Shown here: positions 22,156 through 34,037 of the stretch, piece by piece | Numbering within the stretch: the stretch's first letter is position 1 | How the letters are laid out: the number at the start of each line of letters is the position of its first letter | Assembly: GCA_039583875.1 (NCBI GenBank) | Contig: CM077150.1 | Location: 47,816,261 to 47,880,260, forward strand | Reading direction: 5' to 3' | DNA length: 64,000 nucleotides | Source of the DNA: Platanthera guangdongensis | Lineage: Eukaryota > Streptophyta > Magnoliopsida > Asparagales > Orchidaceae | Position numbers and translations under genes: made by a program | The notes under the pieces: generated by a model | The model's input: only the letters and a program-made list of their open reading frames with translations | Database searches by the model: none | Told to the model about the DNA's origin: nothing

Positions 22156-23250
22156 TTAATTTCAAAATGCATTTGTTAATTTGTTGCATGCCTGCAGTTC
22201 ATTTACAACTTGATGTTTATTTTGTATAACTGCATACCATCATTTTTGAAGAAGTGGTGGTTTAAAGATCTAACCTACAACTCTTCCTTCAACTTGAATA
22301 GGGATCACGAACATCAGATCCTCTCCATGTTTGGGTTCTTTCAATCTATTCTAAGGTGATTGATGTTTCTGGTAATACAAAATCATTGTTCTGTTATGCT
22401 TATAGGACTGAATTTTACTTTTTGTTTGTATTTTTCTGCATGGATTTTTATCCATTGACTTCTCTTCATTGCTTGCAAATAGCTAACAATTGTGTCCTCT
22501 TTGTTTTAGAAATAAGCATGTACAGAGATTTTGTGCAGTTACATGCTACGAAGCACATGACAGTAAGATCTTGGAGAATATAATGAACATTATAAAGAAA
22601 AAACTCCTTACCTTTGCAATGAGGATCAACAACTACAGTTTTCAGGTTCTCATCATATTGCAACGTCTTTTACAGTTCTTTTGAACTTTATTTAAAAAAA
22701 TTAGTCAGAGCACTTCTTGGTCATTCTAGCTTAGTCAATTACAACCAAACCAAACGATCAAACATCTGCACTCTTATTTGTATCAGTTATAAATCTTTTC
22801 TAATGTTTATAATATCATGTTGCTTATGTTCAAATAAGAATGAATTTCAAGTGCCTTCAATCTTCCACCACCACATACTCACATTCACATTTGCTACATG
22901 CTAAATCATTATCTTTGAAGTTATAGTGCTCACTCATTGTTGCTTTGTGCATAATATGCATTTTAATTCATCGCGCCAACTAGAATCCAACACATCCTAC
23001 TCTCATGGACCTTAAATTACCGTAATTTTCCATAATATGCATTTCAAATATGAGAATTGCTCAAAAAGAAGCAAAATTGCACCCATTTCAACACAATTCT
23101 GGGAATTAGTCACTACAACTCATATTTCAATTGCATATTAAACTAATTCCTTCAATTTTGCACCAGCACATACTCACATTTCCATTACAACTTAATGCAT
23201 GCATTTATTTGAAGTTAGGAAATAACATATGCGTGTAGAGAGAAATTGTA

Positions 23251-23345
23251 CCTGCAACATTCAAACTGCAGCTTGCAGCTTTTGTGAAACTACAAGCTGC
23301 AATTTCAAAAATGCAGTTTGCAATTGCAAAGTTGCAGCTGCATTT
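23251..23345. repeat. TGCAG-rich self-complementary cluster
   Basis: TGCAG/CTGCA words recur about every 10-15 bases in both orientations (for example AAACTGCAGCTTGCAGC and CTACAAGCTGCAA), giving several possible small hairpins. No coding function is apparent. Confidence 0.45.
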
Positions 23346-24330
23346 TTTATCCGAACTACAATTGGATGCATCGTACATGCAATTTTTATGCACATTTCCG
23401 TCTGGTTTATGTGTGGGAGTTGTAGTTAATTATTTATCTGTCTAATAACCTCTTTATAAATTTTTCAAAAAACATAATTAACTGTGCTCATTTGCAAGGA
23501 ATAAAGAAGCTTTTATATCCGACAAGTAGGGGGTAGGGGTAGGGGGAGCATGCTCCTTTGGTCTAAATTTTTAGTTTTGTCCTGATTTTGTTATATGACA
23601 TTGCCCTAATGGTGCTCTAATTCCTGGTAACCTTAGGAGATCTGCAATCACTTTTCTTCTTCCATTAGATTATTCAACTACTTATCCACCACTGAAAACC
23701 CTGGCCACTACCGCCCTCTTCCACTTCCACATTTTTTCCCTCACAAATGTTGGCCACTTTTAAGCCATTAATTTAAATTATGCTCCTACTTTCCGATAAA
23801 ATTAGAAAATCCTTAACACTTCCTTCATGAAGTATTAATCCTATCTTTGAGCTTATTCTATGTATAATATAATGACATAATTATTATAAATTATCATATA
23901 CATGTTGGTTGTTAGCAATATGTTCTTTACTATTATAGTTGGCAGTTACATGTTCTCAAGTCATGATATTGCACAAGTCAAATAGTTTTAAGATCCTCAT
24001 TAATGTTGCTCAATTGCTCAACTTGAATTATTTACTGTTTTTTTTACTAATTTTATATTTTTACATGGTTTTATGATCCCATTCTCCAGCCCCACTTATT
24101 TTACTTCAGTTTTGAGCAAATGGGGCGCTCCTTGCAAGTGCGGCATATTTCAATATGAGTCCTTTCTTTATCAGATGTTCACGTATTCTTGTGCCGCTAC
24201 ATTACTCTCCTCAAGGATTACTGCACCTCATTTATGCAAGATTTTTCACTTTTAACGTTTTGCAACATTTAAAATATAGGTTCCACCGCCTCTTCATGTG
24301 CTTAATTTTCTGCTGAAACATTTCTTACAG

Positions 24331-24414
24331 TAATCCATTCCTTCTCCATGCGCTTGAGGGAGTTGATTAGTGTTACCAACAAACGGTTCCAGGATATCCA
24401 AGGAACTTATAATG
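24331..24414 (+). other. Candidate captured exon
   Basis: An 84-bp stretch is open in one frame and bounded by TTTCTTACAG on the left and GTATGT on the right, which are good plant splice-site matches. Its length is a multiple of three. The translation is hydrophilic and Arg/Lys-rich (...SMRLRELISVTNKRFQD). I do not recognise the protein. It could be a chance frame. Confidence 0.3.
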
Positions 24415-24966
24415 GTATGTTTTTCCTTTCAATTTAAATGTGTTGGGCTCCATAGTTTCATCTTTAATATAATGTTCTCTTCGACTTCTTCATAATTTTG
24501 TACTTTTTTATATGTATCACTATCTTATTAAATATAATGTTGGCATTTTTTCTTTAAAAATTTGACTTAGTTGCACTAAAGTTTTGCTGCATTTGACTAC
24601 TAGGATTACAATTTGCAAGAAGTTACGAAGACTTGCTCTATAAAGTTCCACCCAGATAGTTCTTTTATTTTGATTCACTCGAATCACTTCTTCCTATAGA
24701 AAAGTATTCAAAAAAGGAAGTAATAAAAAAAACTGAAAAGGTAACACAACTATACTATAATCATTTAGAATTAAGACAGAAGAACAGTAATATAGTTAAG
24801 AAGTCATAGTCATACAAATACCCTTTATTAGACACTTAAGTGTGTTCCGATCAGTTTCACTCAAAGTCAAACTGAACCATATATGTTCACTAGAAAGAAA
24901 AAAATGAATATAAAGGTGGGGGAGCTTTATTACATGAAAGATATAATTAATAAGAAAAAATAATAG

Positions 24967-25670
24967 CATGTGGCACACCCCTACCTCACACGATCATTGT
25001 CGCCGCGCACGATCAATGTCACCGCCCGGACCAATGTCGCCCACACAACCAATGTCACAGTCCATGACCAATATCACTCCACAGGACCAATGTCGTCATC
25101 CACTATCAATATTGCCCTCCACGACCAAAGTCACCCCCACGATAAATGTCACCCCGACCAATGTCGGTGCCCCCGATCAATGTCGATGCCCTCGAACAAT
25201 GTCGCCCCCCCTTCCCCACGATCGATGTCGCTCCCCGACCAATGCCCCCCCCTCCCACGACATATTCTGTCTCACGAAAATTATCGCCCCCACGACAAAT
25301 GTTGCTTCCACGACAACTATCAACCCCCAAACAATATCCCCCCTCCGATATATGTCACCCCACGACAAATGTCGCTCTCACGTCAAATATCATCCCCACT
25401 ACAAATATCGCCCCAACGACTAATGTCGTTCCCACGACAAATGTCACCCCCGCGACAAATGTCGCACCTATGATAAATGTCGCCCCCATGACAAATGTCT
25501 CACCCACGACCAATGTCTCCCCCCGACCAATGTCGCACCCCGACCAATGCCACACCCCGACCAATGCCGCCCCCATGACAAATGCCTCCCCACGACAAAT
25601 ATCGTCGCCACGACAAATATCGCCCCCACGACAAATGTCGCCCGCACGGGGTCCCCCGTGCACGACTGCT
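24967..25670. repeat. ~18-bp minisatellite, CGACAAATGTCG core
   Basis: About 35 degenerate units of roughly 18 bp (C-rich spacer plus CGAC(A/C)AATGTCG) run across 700 bp. The core is itself an inverted repeat: CGACA and TGTCG around two bases. Because 18 is a multiple of three, long open frames appear on both strands (six-residue repeats such as PTTNVA and VVGATF). They are a by-product of the period, not genes. Imperfect GCACGGGGTCCCCCGTGC closes the array at about 25650-25667. Confidence 0.88.

Positions 25671-25672
<2 letters not shown>

Positions 25673-25742
<70 letters not shown>
25673..25742. repeat. (TA)n microsatellite
   Basis: Thirty-five uninterrupted TA dinucleotides. Confidence 0.97.
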
Positions 25743-25744
<2 letters not shown>

Positions 25745-26084
25745 GTGTTGGCGTATGGGGCAAGCCTCAAGGAGGCTCCAAATCAAAAAGTGTTCAACAT
25801 GAAAGTTGTAGATCTCGACAAGATGAACAATTTTCATGTCTATCACGTTTTGATTTGGAGCAGTCTTGACTTTTGATTTGGGGCTCGAAATCTGGGGCGG
25901 CGATAGTGCTTCAGTAAAGACCAGAAAATCTGGTTTTCGGGGCCCAATATTAGGGTAAAGATCGATCCAAATAAAAAAGAGATCAACATGAAAGTTGTTG
26001 ATCACTTTTCAATTTGGAGCCATCTTGACCCCTAAAAATACTTGCCCGTACGCCCACATATAATGGTGACCGCATATTATATAT

Positions 26085-26087
<3 letters not shown>
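25743..26087. repeat. Unassigned repeat fragment with AACATGAAAGTTGTAGATC text
   Basis: Two related segments (about 25785-25860 and 25970-26035) share CCAAAT.AAAAA...CAACATGAAAGTTGT and a TTTGGAGC..TCTTGAC end. Similar 'ATGAAAGTTGTAG' text occurs in the chromovirus LTR near 26208, so this is probably a piece of a related gypsy LTR. No coding sequence is seen. Confidence 0.5.

Positions 26088-26121
<34 letters not shown>
26088..26121. repeat. (CA)n microsatellite
   Basis: Seventeen CA dinucleotides mark the right edge of the inserted DNA. Homology to the chromovirus 5' LTR resumes immediately after. Confidence 0.95.
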
Positions 26122-26126
<5 letters not shown>

Positions 26127-29100
26127 TGTGATTTTTGTCACATAGAAACACTTATTTGAATCCTAAAAATTAAGGTACTTTGGTGTAGATTCATGGAAAG
26201 TGTAGAATATGAAAGTTGTAGCTCTAGATCTCTACTTTAATTAAAACTTGAATCAACCCATTTGACAAAATGTAGCTCCCTGTAGGTTATTTTTGGTGGG
26301 GCTGGTCCTTAGGAGGGGACAAACCATATTTTGTGTATATCTTTTTAATGGTAGAAGATATGAATTTGAAATTTGGGGGCATGTAATATTATATCATTAA
26401 TACACCTACAATCCAAAAAATGAGAATTTTTAGATAATATTTTTATTTAGGTTTAGGAAAAAAAGTGATTTTAGTATAAATGGAATATTTGTTGCTTAAA
26501 TAACCCTAATGACCCAAATTTTGGGTGGAATGAACCTTAGGAAATTAGAAATCCTTGGTAAAAATTTCAAATCATTAGGACCTCAGCATGGTGGTGGATC
26601 CAACTTGTATGTTGAGATAATGTAGAGATATAAGGGTGCAAATAACAAAAAGGGCAAAATGGAGATTTTAGCCCATTTGGCATTTTGTATGCCCATGTAA
26701 ATTTGGACATGGGATTATTATGATAGAATACACCATCCATAGTAACATTAGGATTTCTGGGAAAAAAATTCTAGGGTTTGCAATTTATTTTAATTATGTT
26801 ATTTTTTAAAATTAAGAAAATATAAGTGAGCAAATTAACTTGGAAAACTCTAGTTTTCTGCCACTAGTATTTTATTGACATTATACACCTCTGGAAAAAC
26901 TTTGGATGAGATTCTAGAACAATTGCTGTTAGTAATATCCAAATTTGCATGTTAGACCCTTTTGAGTTTTTGAGATTATTATAGTATATGTTGCTTAGAA
27001 AAATCTAGAATTTTGGGTAATCTTATTTTATACTATTTTATGTTTGTGAGAATTTAATTGGGTTTTTTAGAATTTTATTACAGGTAGTTCATGAACAAAG
27101 GTAGAAAAATCATTAATTTAGAGTTAAGGTAAACTAGGCCTTAACGACTTTGGATTGGCACCAAACTCTGTTGAACTTTCTTTTAAGTCAATATATCACT
27201 TTGAAAAATTACTTAGTATTATTGGAGGTCAAGCGAGTAGTGTTGCTCCAATTATTCCATTTATGACCCTTTAATATTTCTAAAATTTCTATGATCATAT
27301 CATTGAAGAAAATTATGAATCTCTAGAATTATGTTGTATTTATCATTTACCTCCTCTAAACATTTAATGAAATTTATTTATCAAGTATGTCAATTACTTC
27401 CTTTGGATAGTGACCTAGAGATCCTATTTTTGGATAATTCATTTGGGCAATTAAATATCACTTAAAAGTTATGAAATTTTGTCCAGACTCATGTTTTATC
27501 AATATAATATTAGGGTAATTTAATTATGCTGGTTTGATAACAAAAAGTGACACTTCATGTTCCAAATCACTAGTGGAATTAATTTAGAAAAATTATATTT
27601 TTAGCTGATTAATTTAGGAAAATTAGGAATCTCTAGATTTAAGAAAAATATATCTTGATAGACCCCTGGAAATAATCTTAGGGCCTTTGTAAAAGTATTC
27701 TGAGGATTTCCAATTCATACACTCAAACGTGTTCATTAGTCTGCATTTAACAATTTTGACGAAATAAGGATTCAACAGTCGATCTTGCTTAGGAGAATGA
27801 GTTTAATAATGGTAGCATAACTTTACTAAATATCTTGAGAAAGGGAACGATGGGGTTCATACCATCATAGTTCCTAGTACAACTACGAGCCATTCACAAG
27901 GAAGACCTCGGGAAGTCTAAGATTAACCCTAAATCGCTAGGTGCAACTAAAGGTTAGACATGTAAATCCAAGAGTAACCTTGAGAGAGGGTTTGAATAAG
28001 GGAAACACAAATAATATTAAATATCTTGAGAAAGATAGAATTGGGCTTTAGCCCATTGTATCTCCTAGTATCGCTGCGAGCCCTTCACCGAGTAGACATC
28101 AAGAAGTCCAAGATCAACCATAAGTTGCTATGCTCAACTAAAAGTTATACAAGAGTAGTCTAATAGGTTGAAAGAACAACATAGCTATCACACCCGTGTA
28201 TGGGTTGGAGTGATTCAAGACTCATTAGTCCTGCGAGCTGGAGTCTCAGGGTAGTGATAAATTAAGGATGTGTTAGTCCTGCGAGCTGAAGGCTTGGTGT
28301 TGTATAAGATTTGAGGATGGGGTGGTCCTGCGAGCTAGGGCTCAGATAGGTATTGTTATACCTAGATTATGCTCGTTATGGTGGGTCATTCGGTACTGGT
28401 CCAGTCGGCACACTATCGGAAGTACATAGTACATTGATTCTGGTGAGGAGTGGAGGTTTTTGGGGCTAGTAGGTTATTTATACTGCGGTCTAGAGGACTA
28501 TTCCCTAAACGCACTCCCGACCATAAAGACTGGTGGATTTTCAGCAAGAGTATGCGGGAGCTCCATTATTGTGTTCTTAGCATTGAGGAGTACGTAAGGT
28601 CTAGGCTTGGTAGTGTGTCTTCCCGCCTAGGAGTGGAGATATCCGCCCCACTGCCATCGTGAGCCATGACAGTTGGTACCTGAGAGGTTAGATTTCTCCA
28701 AAAAGTGGGAAATGTTTGAAAGTTCCATGCACAGAGTCGGGTGGATGAGTTTCATTACAATTCATTACATCACATAACATGGTATTCATTAATTAGCATA
28801 ATTAGATTATAATTGCAGACCCTCATCATATAAATTAGTACGAGCTCTTTTATATTACGAGTTACTTTGGAAATCTTAACTTATAAGTTTGTATGAGCAT
28901 TCATATAAGTTAAGGTATATCCTGTGATGGCAGTGTAGCTCGTTTACTTTACTTTACTTTTTTGTACAATACTGTATTGTTCTAACTTTACTATTTCTAC
29001 ATTTTAGTGTTTATCTTTATACATTTATACTCATGCTAGAATAGTTATATGTAACCTGTTATACTTTTGATACTACCTTTGTTGTCCTCTGCTTTCGTTC

Positions 29101-29631
29101 TCCCACTCGGTTCCTAGGAGTCGTGGGGGTGAGGCGAGGACAAAATGGCTTAGTATTTAGGACTAACGACCGATTGTGGCCGTAGGAGTTCGAGGAGATG
29201 CACCAGTGACACGAGGAGACGCACCCGTCGCACAAGGAGGCAGAACATGAGGAACAGTTGTTGCAAACTACTATTACTACTCGGAGACAGGTTGATGTTA
29301 GGTTTTTATAGCTTCTGCTTGTAGTTATTGAGAGATGAGAGAGTGAGCTCTTTTCATTTGGACATGTATCAGGCATAAGCCTTTCTTACTCTCTTTCATT
29401 ATGTACTCATTGTGGATAACTGCTCTTTTACTTCATTATATATATTGAGCTGTGATTATGGACTATGCTATCTCTTAGTGCTTTTCTTTGGCCTACTTCT
29501 GCGTGGTCGTTTTAGCCGGCAGGGTTGACGTTGTGCGGTGGAGACTAACTCAGTTGTTGGTGTCACCGTCAGGCAGCGATTCTGAGCATAAGACCCGAGT
29601 ACTCCATGGTTTTGGGAGAGGTTTTATAACT
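26122..29631 (+). mobile_element. Chromovirus 3' LTR, second part
   Basis: It aligns with about 4865-8203 of the 5' LTR, beginning with GATTTTTGTCACAT. Two local expansions are absent from the 5' copy: a ~188-bp duplication starting at 27835 and 28022, and three ~50-bp units around 28210-28340 containing GTCCTGCGAGCTG. The end is taken near 29631, where TTTTATAAC matches the 5' LTR end and minus-strand SIRE coding sequence begins. Confidence 0.82.
27832..28345. repeat. Tandem expansions inside the 3' LTR
   Basis: An ATCTTGAGAAAG-anchored unit occurs twice (27832 and 28020), each followed by CCTAGTA...GCGAGCC and an AGTCTAAGATTAACC-type end. Three GTCCTGCGAGCTGGAG-type units follow. The 5' LTR has one copy of the first and two weaker copies of the second (about 6600-6870). 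Confidence 0.75.
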
Positions 29632-29878
29632 TTTGTCAAACAGACTATGTCATTGGTAATAATATCATAGCCTTTAGTTAATCATTTGTCAAGTCCACCA
29701 AAGATTACTTTGGGCTCATCTTCAATAGGGGTGAAGTTCTTTAATAAGCTTCATGTTCTAGTCATGTGCCTAGAATATCCACTATCCAATTACCATATGG
29801 GATTTTTGATGGCCTTTGGACAATCCTGCAAAAAAAATTTATTTTACCTTTTGAAACCCAAATATTCTTGGGTCCTTG
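29632..29878 (-). pseudogene. SIRE gag-pol junction and protease fragment
   Basis: On the minus strand it reads GPKN..VSKG (the Gag C-terminal signature seen as GPKFTLGSK in SIRE B), then T8-GCAG, then DSGYSRHMTRT, the copia protease active site with Cys changed to Tyr. EPKVIFGG and an interrupted ...IITND follow. It has in-frame stops. The piece is cut on the left by the chromovirus LTR end and on the right by a SIRE LTR beginning at 29879. Confidence 0.8.
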
Positions 29879-30195
29879 TGTTGGGAAAAACCCCTTGATT
29901 TAACTTAACAAATTATTTTATAAGTGATTTTACAACTTAAGATTATTACCCATATTGTATAGTGAGGATAATGTGGTCATAGATGTACTAGGAAATCAGT
30001 AAGGTCAAGTGCATGAGAAAGACACAATGAATTAGGAAGAAAATCAAGTTAAGTCAACTAGAGTCAACTGGAAGTTGATGCAACATCAAATAGAAGTCGA
30101 CACCACTTCGACTAGAAGTCAGAACAACTATACATGATAAAATCGATGCTATTTTAAGGTAGAAGTCGACACATGCATAAATAGGATATTGATGC
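29879..30195 (+). mobile_element. SIRE-type LTR, 5' fragment
   Basis: It opens TGTTGGGAAAAACCCC, like the other SIRE LTRs, and carries its own palindromic word (GAAGTCGAC...CTTCGACTAG, about 30050-30170). It is cut at 30195 by the next LTR-like block. Confidence 0.6.
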
Positions 30196-31777
30196 TGTAA
30201 CACCCCAGATTTCCTGGAATGAAAAGGAATGAAAATAACAAAAGCTGATTTTGGAGCTATCAATAGCGTTAGTTTGATATCACCGGGCGATAGCGTGGCA
30301 CGTGATAGTCGTCCAAGTGTTAGCAGGTGGAGAAACGACCACTGAGCGGTACTGACTGAGTCAAGTGGTCATCGCTGCAGCTATCGCTCTGCGATAGTGG
30401 ATATCGTCCGATGATAGCATTATTTTAAGATTTGTGGCTGAAATTGTGGCCCTTCATTCCTTTGGATGCGAAATAATCTTGTAGCTGGGTTTTATTCTCG
30501 TGTTCACTTAGTTAGAGGAGTAAGGAAAAAATCTCATTTCTCTTTCTCTCATACTCACTCTTTTCAAACCTCTCTTCAATCCTTAGAAGAAAAGAGGAAA
30601 GGAGGAAGAAGACTGGAGGAAGACCTTTGGAGAGTTGCTAAAGGAGTTCCTATGGTTGGAATTGTGATATGAGTCTAGATCCGCGAAGAGAAAGGCAAGG
30701 CAATCCTTGCCATTCGGACAAAATCCATCTTTATGGCTACTAAGTGATCTACAAGGGTAACGACCTTCCTTATTGGACAAGTGAAGTCCTTATTTGGCAT
30801 ATACATGGAAATCCTCACCAATTGGTGAAGAACAGAAGATTTTCAACAGGTTGATCGATGTTATCCCCTGTATGAAAATTTATATAAAATTAAGAAGCCC
30901 AGGTCCTGGTTACGGGGTGTGTAGTATCAGATAGCCTGACGGCCTGTTGTGCCCAAATAAAAGGGAGATCTTGAGTATCTATCAGTATCGCGCCGCAGTA
31001 GTGCTACCGTTGGCGATAGCTCCTAGTGATCAAATTTGAGATTGCGGGCCCAAGTCTCGGGGACAAAGTAGGTGGAAAATAAGCTATTGTGCTTGTAGTG
31101 ACTAGTTCGGTGGCCATGAGTGCCGACCATTGTTGAATAACATTCATTATCATATGCAGGATGAGGAAGAGTTGTACCCACACCGTGCATGTGCGATGCC
31201 GATGATATGAGCACGGGCAAAGCCGATACAAACCCGTCCCTTATTTGTTGGTGAAGAGGTTGCCCCTTGGTGCACCATCTAATTTTGGGATAGTCCTTAA
31301 GGTATAGAGGCCTTGACAGTGAAAGCTCATTGATGTACCATCTGTCTGAGAGTGAATATAGTGGTGGGACTAGGTATCCAAAACACAGAGAAAATATGCC
31401 CTGAGTGCACGAGACCTGTGACCGTATGAGTCAACTTCTGTACTGATTAGTGGTTGAATTGCACGTTCTGATGTCATAAGATATACATGATGTTTACCTG
31501 CAGGGAAGGAACACCGCCGCCCCGAGTGAGGGGTGGGGTCATTATAATTTTGTTAGCTAATACTGATTGTTGTCTTGTTTTGCCACCTCTTGGTGGGTTG
31601 TCCCTATACAAGTGTTGGAGAGCCGAGCAGGATGTAGAGGGCTGAAGTCTGTTTGTGCTATGCCAGCCCGCGAAGGCCAAGCAAAGCGTATTTTACTAAT
31701 TTCATGTATGGTTGGCCTGTGTGCCGATGTATGTAAGATACTCTTATGAAGAGAATAGTATGTAAGGCCGTAAGGAC
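30196..31777 (+). mobile_element. Gypsy LTR-like block with CGATAG words
   Basis: It begins TGTAACACCCC, the standard chromovirus LTR start. It contains palindromic CGATAG words (ATCACCGGGCGATAGCG near 30281, ATCGCTCTGCGATAGTGG near 30383, GTTGGCGATAGC near 31008), the same type as in 1-711. A possible LTR end lies near 30921, where GGGGTGTGTAGTATCAG resembles an LTR-to-primer-site junction. But the same words recur beyond it, so I keep the whole stretch as one block. No coding sequence is visible in 30922-31777. SIRE D begins at 31778. Confidence 0.5.
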
Positions 31778-33958
31778 TGTTGGGTCCATTGATCCCAATG
31801 GCCCTGATTTGATGATGTCAAACATGTCAATGAGATAGACATAGTTGTATTTGATGTATGGTTAAGTTCATACATACATGTTAGTCTTTGTCACATTGAT
31901 TGGACAATTAGTTTAAGAGACAATGACAGGTGGACTCAAGGTCGAGCTGGAAACTCAGAAAATTACCTAAGACCAAAAGCGTTGAGTGAGGCAAGATCTC
32001 TAAACGTCATCCAGCTAATAGCGCTGAGAGAAGGGAGTCAGGAAAATTACCCAAGTCCAAAAGCGTTGAGTGAGGCAAGCTCACTCAACGCCATTCAGTA
32101 AAAAGCGCTGAGATAGTTGAGACCGCTGAGAAGAAAGCGCTGAGACAGCCAGAAAAGTTGACTAAGGCCAAAAGCACTGAGACAGCTGAGACCAGTTAGA
32201 AGAAAGCATTGACATCGCTGAGACAAAGCCTGAGAAAATCGGCCAAGTCCAGGAGCATTGAGTGAGCTCAACTCACTCAACGCCATATAGCTAGAAGAGT
32301 TGAATCAAGATTATCCTGTCATAGCCTTACTGTGAAGAATCCAGAAAATCGGCTAAGTTCAGAATCATTGAGAGAGGCAAGCTCACTCAATGCTCTCACT
32401 GCCATCAAGCAAAGCTGAAGAAATTTCTAAGTCCAGAATCGCTGAGTCTATCAGAATCATCGACCGGAGTTTAGATTTCATCGACCAGAGTTCAAAGTTT
32501 GTTGATCTTAGCTTTTACCTATAAGAAGGACTCAGCTATCAGAATCGTCGATCAGAGTTTAGATTTCGACGATTAGAGTTCAGAGAATTCGTCGAACTCA
32601 GCCTTTACCTGAAGAAAGAACTGGGCTGAGGGAATTCGTCGATCTCAGCTTCACTGTTTCGTCAAGCAGAGTTCAGATTTCATCGAGCTAAGTTTGAAGT
32701 TCGTCGAATGCAGGATTTCAGAAAAGTTAGTTGATCTTTGCTAAGTCCAGAATAATGCTGACTCAGCAAATTCAACAAGCCAATAAAGTTCAGATTCAAC
32801 GCAAATCGACATTAACGTCGCCGCCAATCTACAGTGGATCTCAAGTTAATATAGATGAGGTTTTAACCACCGTTAAAATTGATACACGTATAGATCTTCT
32901 CGCCAATGTGACAGGATTATAAATAGCAGAAGAGATCAAGATCTAAATGGATGATCAATGAATTAATTGGATTAATTTCTAATTAAAAAATGAGAAGCGG
33001 AGTTCGTCATCTTCATCCGCCATTGTTGCAGAAGCCAAGAACCTTAAGATCAAATCTGAATGGCTTCTGAGTTTGCTGGTGCAATCAACATCTACTCCAT
33101 CGGGTTTAGAGTAATCCTCTGAGAGAGAGGAATCAGCCTAGGTGTGCCCTAGCTGAAGTTATCTTCCCGATCCAAGCCGAGCAAGAATCTGAAAATCAAT
33201 TTGCTGGATCAAATAAGAAGGAAGGACTGAAATCTGCTCAGTCCAGATCAGGAGATATTTCTGAAGAAGAAGAAGCAGATTCATCTGCTAGTTGATTTCA
33301 GAACAAGCCGGGCATCATTTCAAGATCTCTATATCATCTTGTTGCTGTGAAGAAGAAGTTAGGGCTGATGTCTGCTCAGTCCAGGTAGACAGGCATATCA
33401 AATTTTCTCTGGTGTTTGTAATTCATCATCTTTAATATTTCTTTATAAGATTCATTTTTAATCTGAGTGGTAAGGCTAATGCCTGAATTATAAGCCTGTG
33501 TTATAAAGGCTGAGGTAGGGCTGGAGTTTCCTGAGTTATAGGTGTGTGGATTCACACTGAGGTAGGGCAGGATTGCCTGAGTTGTAGGAGTGTGGAGTCA
33601 CTCTAAGGTAGAGTTCTTGGGAAGAACTTGAGTTGTAGGATCTTGGTGATTTGAGTGGTAGGGCTTGTGCCCGAGTTGTAGGAGCCGGTTGGGCTCTGAA
33701 CTATAAGATCTGAGGATCTGAGAAAGATAGAAGGAAGTTTGGCTGAATCTAGTATACTGCTAGATAGGCAAAAGGGGAAAGTGAATGTACCCATCAATTG
33801 GGGAACCACTATAAAATTCTATGTACTATGCTATGCTGGTTTTGATTGTGATGAGATTACTGTGATGTGATATTAATCGATTAGTTGCTTAAGTTTTTGG
33901 AATTAGGTCTATTCACCCACCTCTGTGTGATTAGTTGTTCTTGAAATCAAAACTTTCA
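31778..33958 (+). mobile_element. 5' LTR of old SIRE copy D
   Basis: It opens TGTTGGGTCC and ends TTTCA just before the primer site, 2181 bp. A TATA box (TATAAATA, 32918-32925) lies downstream of the palindromic array. The C-rich ATTCACCCACC text near the end and the GGTAGGGC/GAGTTGTAGG repeats (33480-33700) parallel those of SIRE B. The 3' LTR partner is missing from the window. Confidence 0.9.
31976..32718. repeat. Two-word palindromic array in LTR D
   Basis: The first block (31976 to about 32410) uses GCGTTGAGTGAG and GCGCTGAG words. It includes a hairpin at 32256-32284 in which GAGTGAG pairs with CTCACTC. The second block (about 32455-32718) uses ATCGTCGA...TCGACGA words. Two different words in one LTR suggests replacement in progress. 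Confidence 0.85.
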
Positions 33959-33960
33959 AG

Positions 33961-33971
33961 TGGTATCAGAG
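33961..33971 (+). promoter_or_regulatory. Primer binding site of SIRE D
   Basis: TGGTATCAGAG is two bases after the LTR end, complementary to the 3' end of initiator tRNA-Met. Confidence 0.9.
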
Positions 33972-34037
33972 TGAGGTTGCTCAAGATAGACTTAACAGTC
34001 TAAGTTGATCTCCAGGGGAAGCTATTAGAAGGCCAAG

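Larger units (their letters stand above)
20840..24960 (+). mobile_element. Probable Helitron with exon-like fragments; 3' end not found
   Basis: The left end reads TCTTTATACTATAAGG after an A, matching the TC-start consensus (TCTMTAYTA...) of plant Helitrons. Paired AAATACCCTC and GGGGTATTTTGG text, common just inside plant Helitrons, follows within 110 bases. The body is unlike any LTR element here. It has a GC-rich, exon-like stretch at about 20980-21400, AT-rich intron-like DNA, and a possible short exon at 24331-24414. I could not find a convincing hairpin plus CTRR end, so the right limit is only where the minisatellite starts. It carries no Rep/helicase sequence that I recognise, so it would be non-autonomous. 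It could instead be captured genic DNA placed by another route. Confidence 0.5.

Noticed and set aside
23546..23557. GGAGCATGCTCC palindrome as the Helitron 3' hairpin
   Set aside because: No CTRR followed by T is found within the expected 10-12 bases, so it does not qualify as a Helitron end.
24968..25876. Long open frames in the minisatellite and TA run (PTTNVA, VVGATF and YIYIYI repeats)
   Set aside because: An 18-bp period keeps frames open on both strands, and the TA run gives alternating Tyr-Ile. There is no sign of a real protein.
30922..31777. Start of a gypsy internal domain after an LTR ending at 30921
   Set aside because: A primer-site-like string is present but poor, no gag sequence follows, and LTR-type palindromic words continue beyond it. 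I left it as one LTR-like block.
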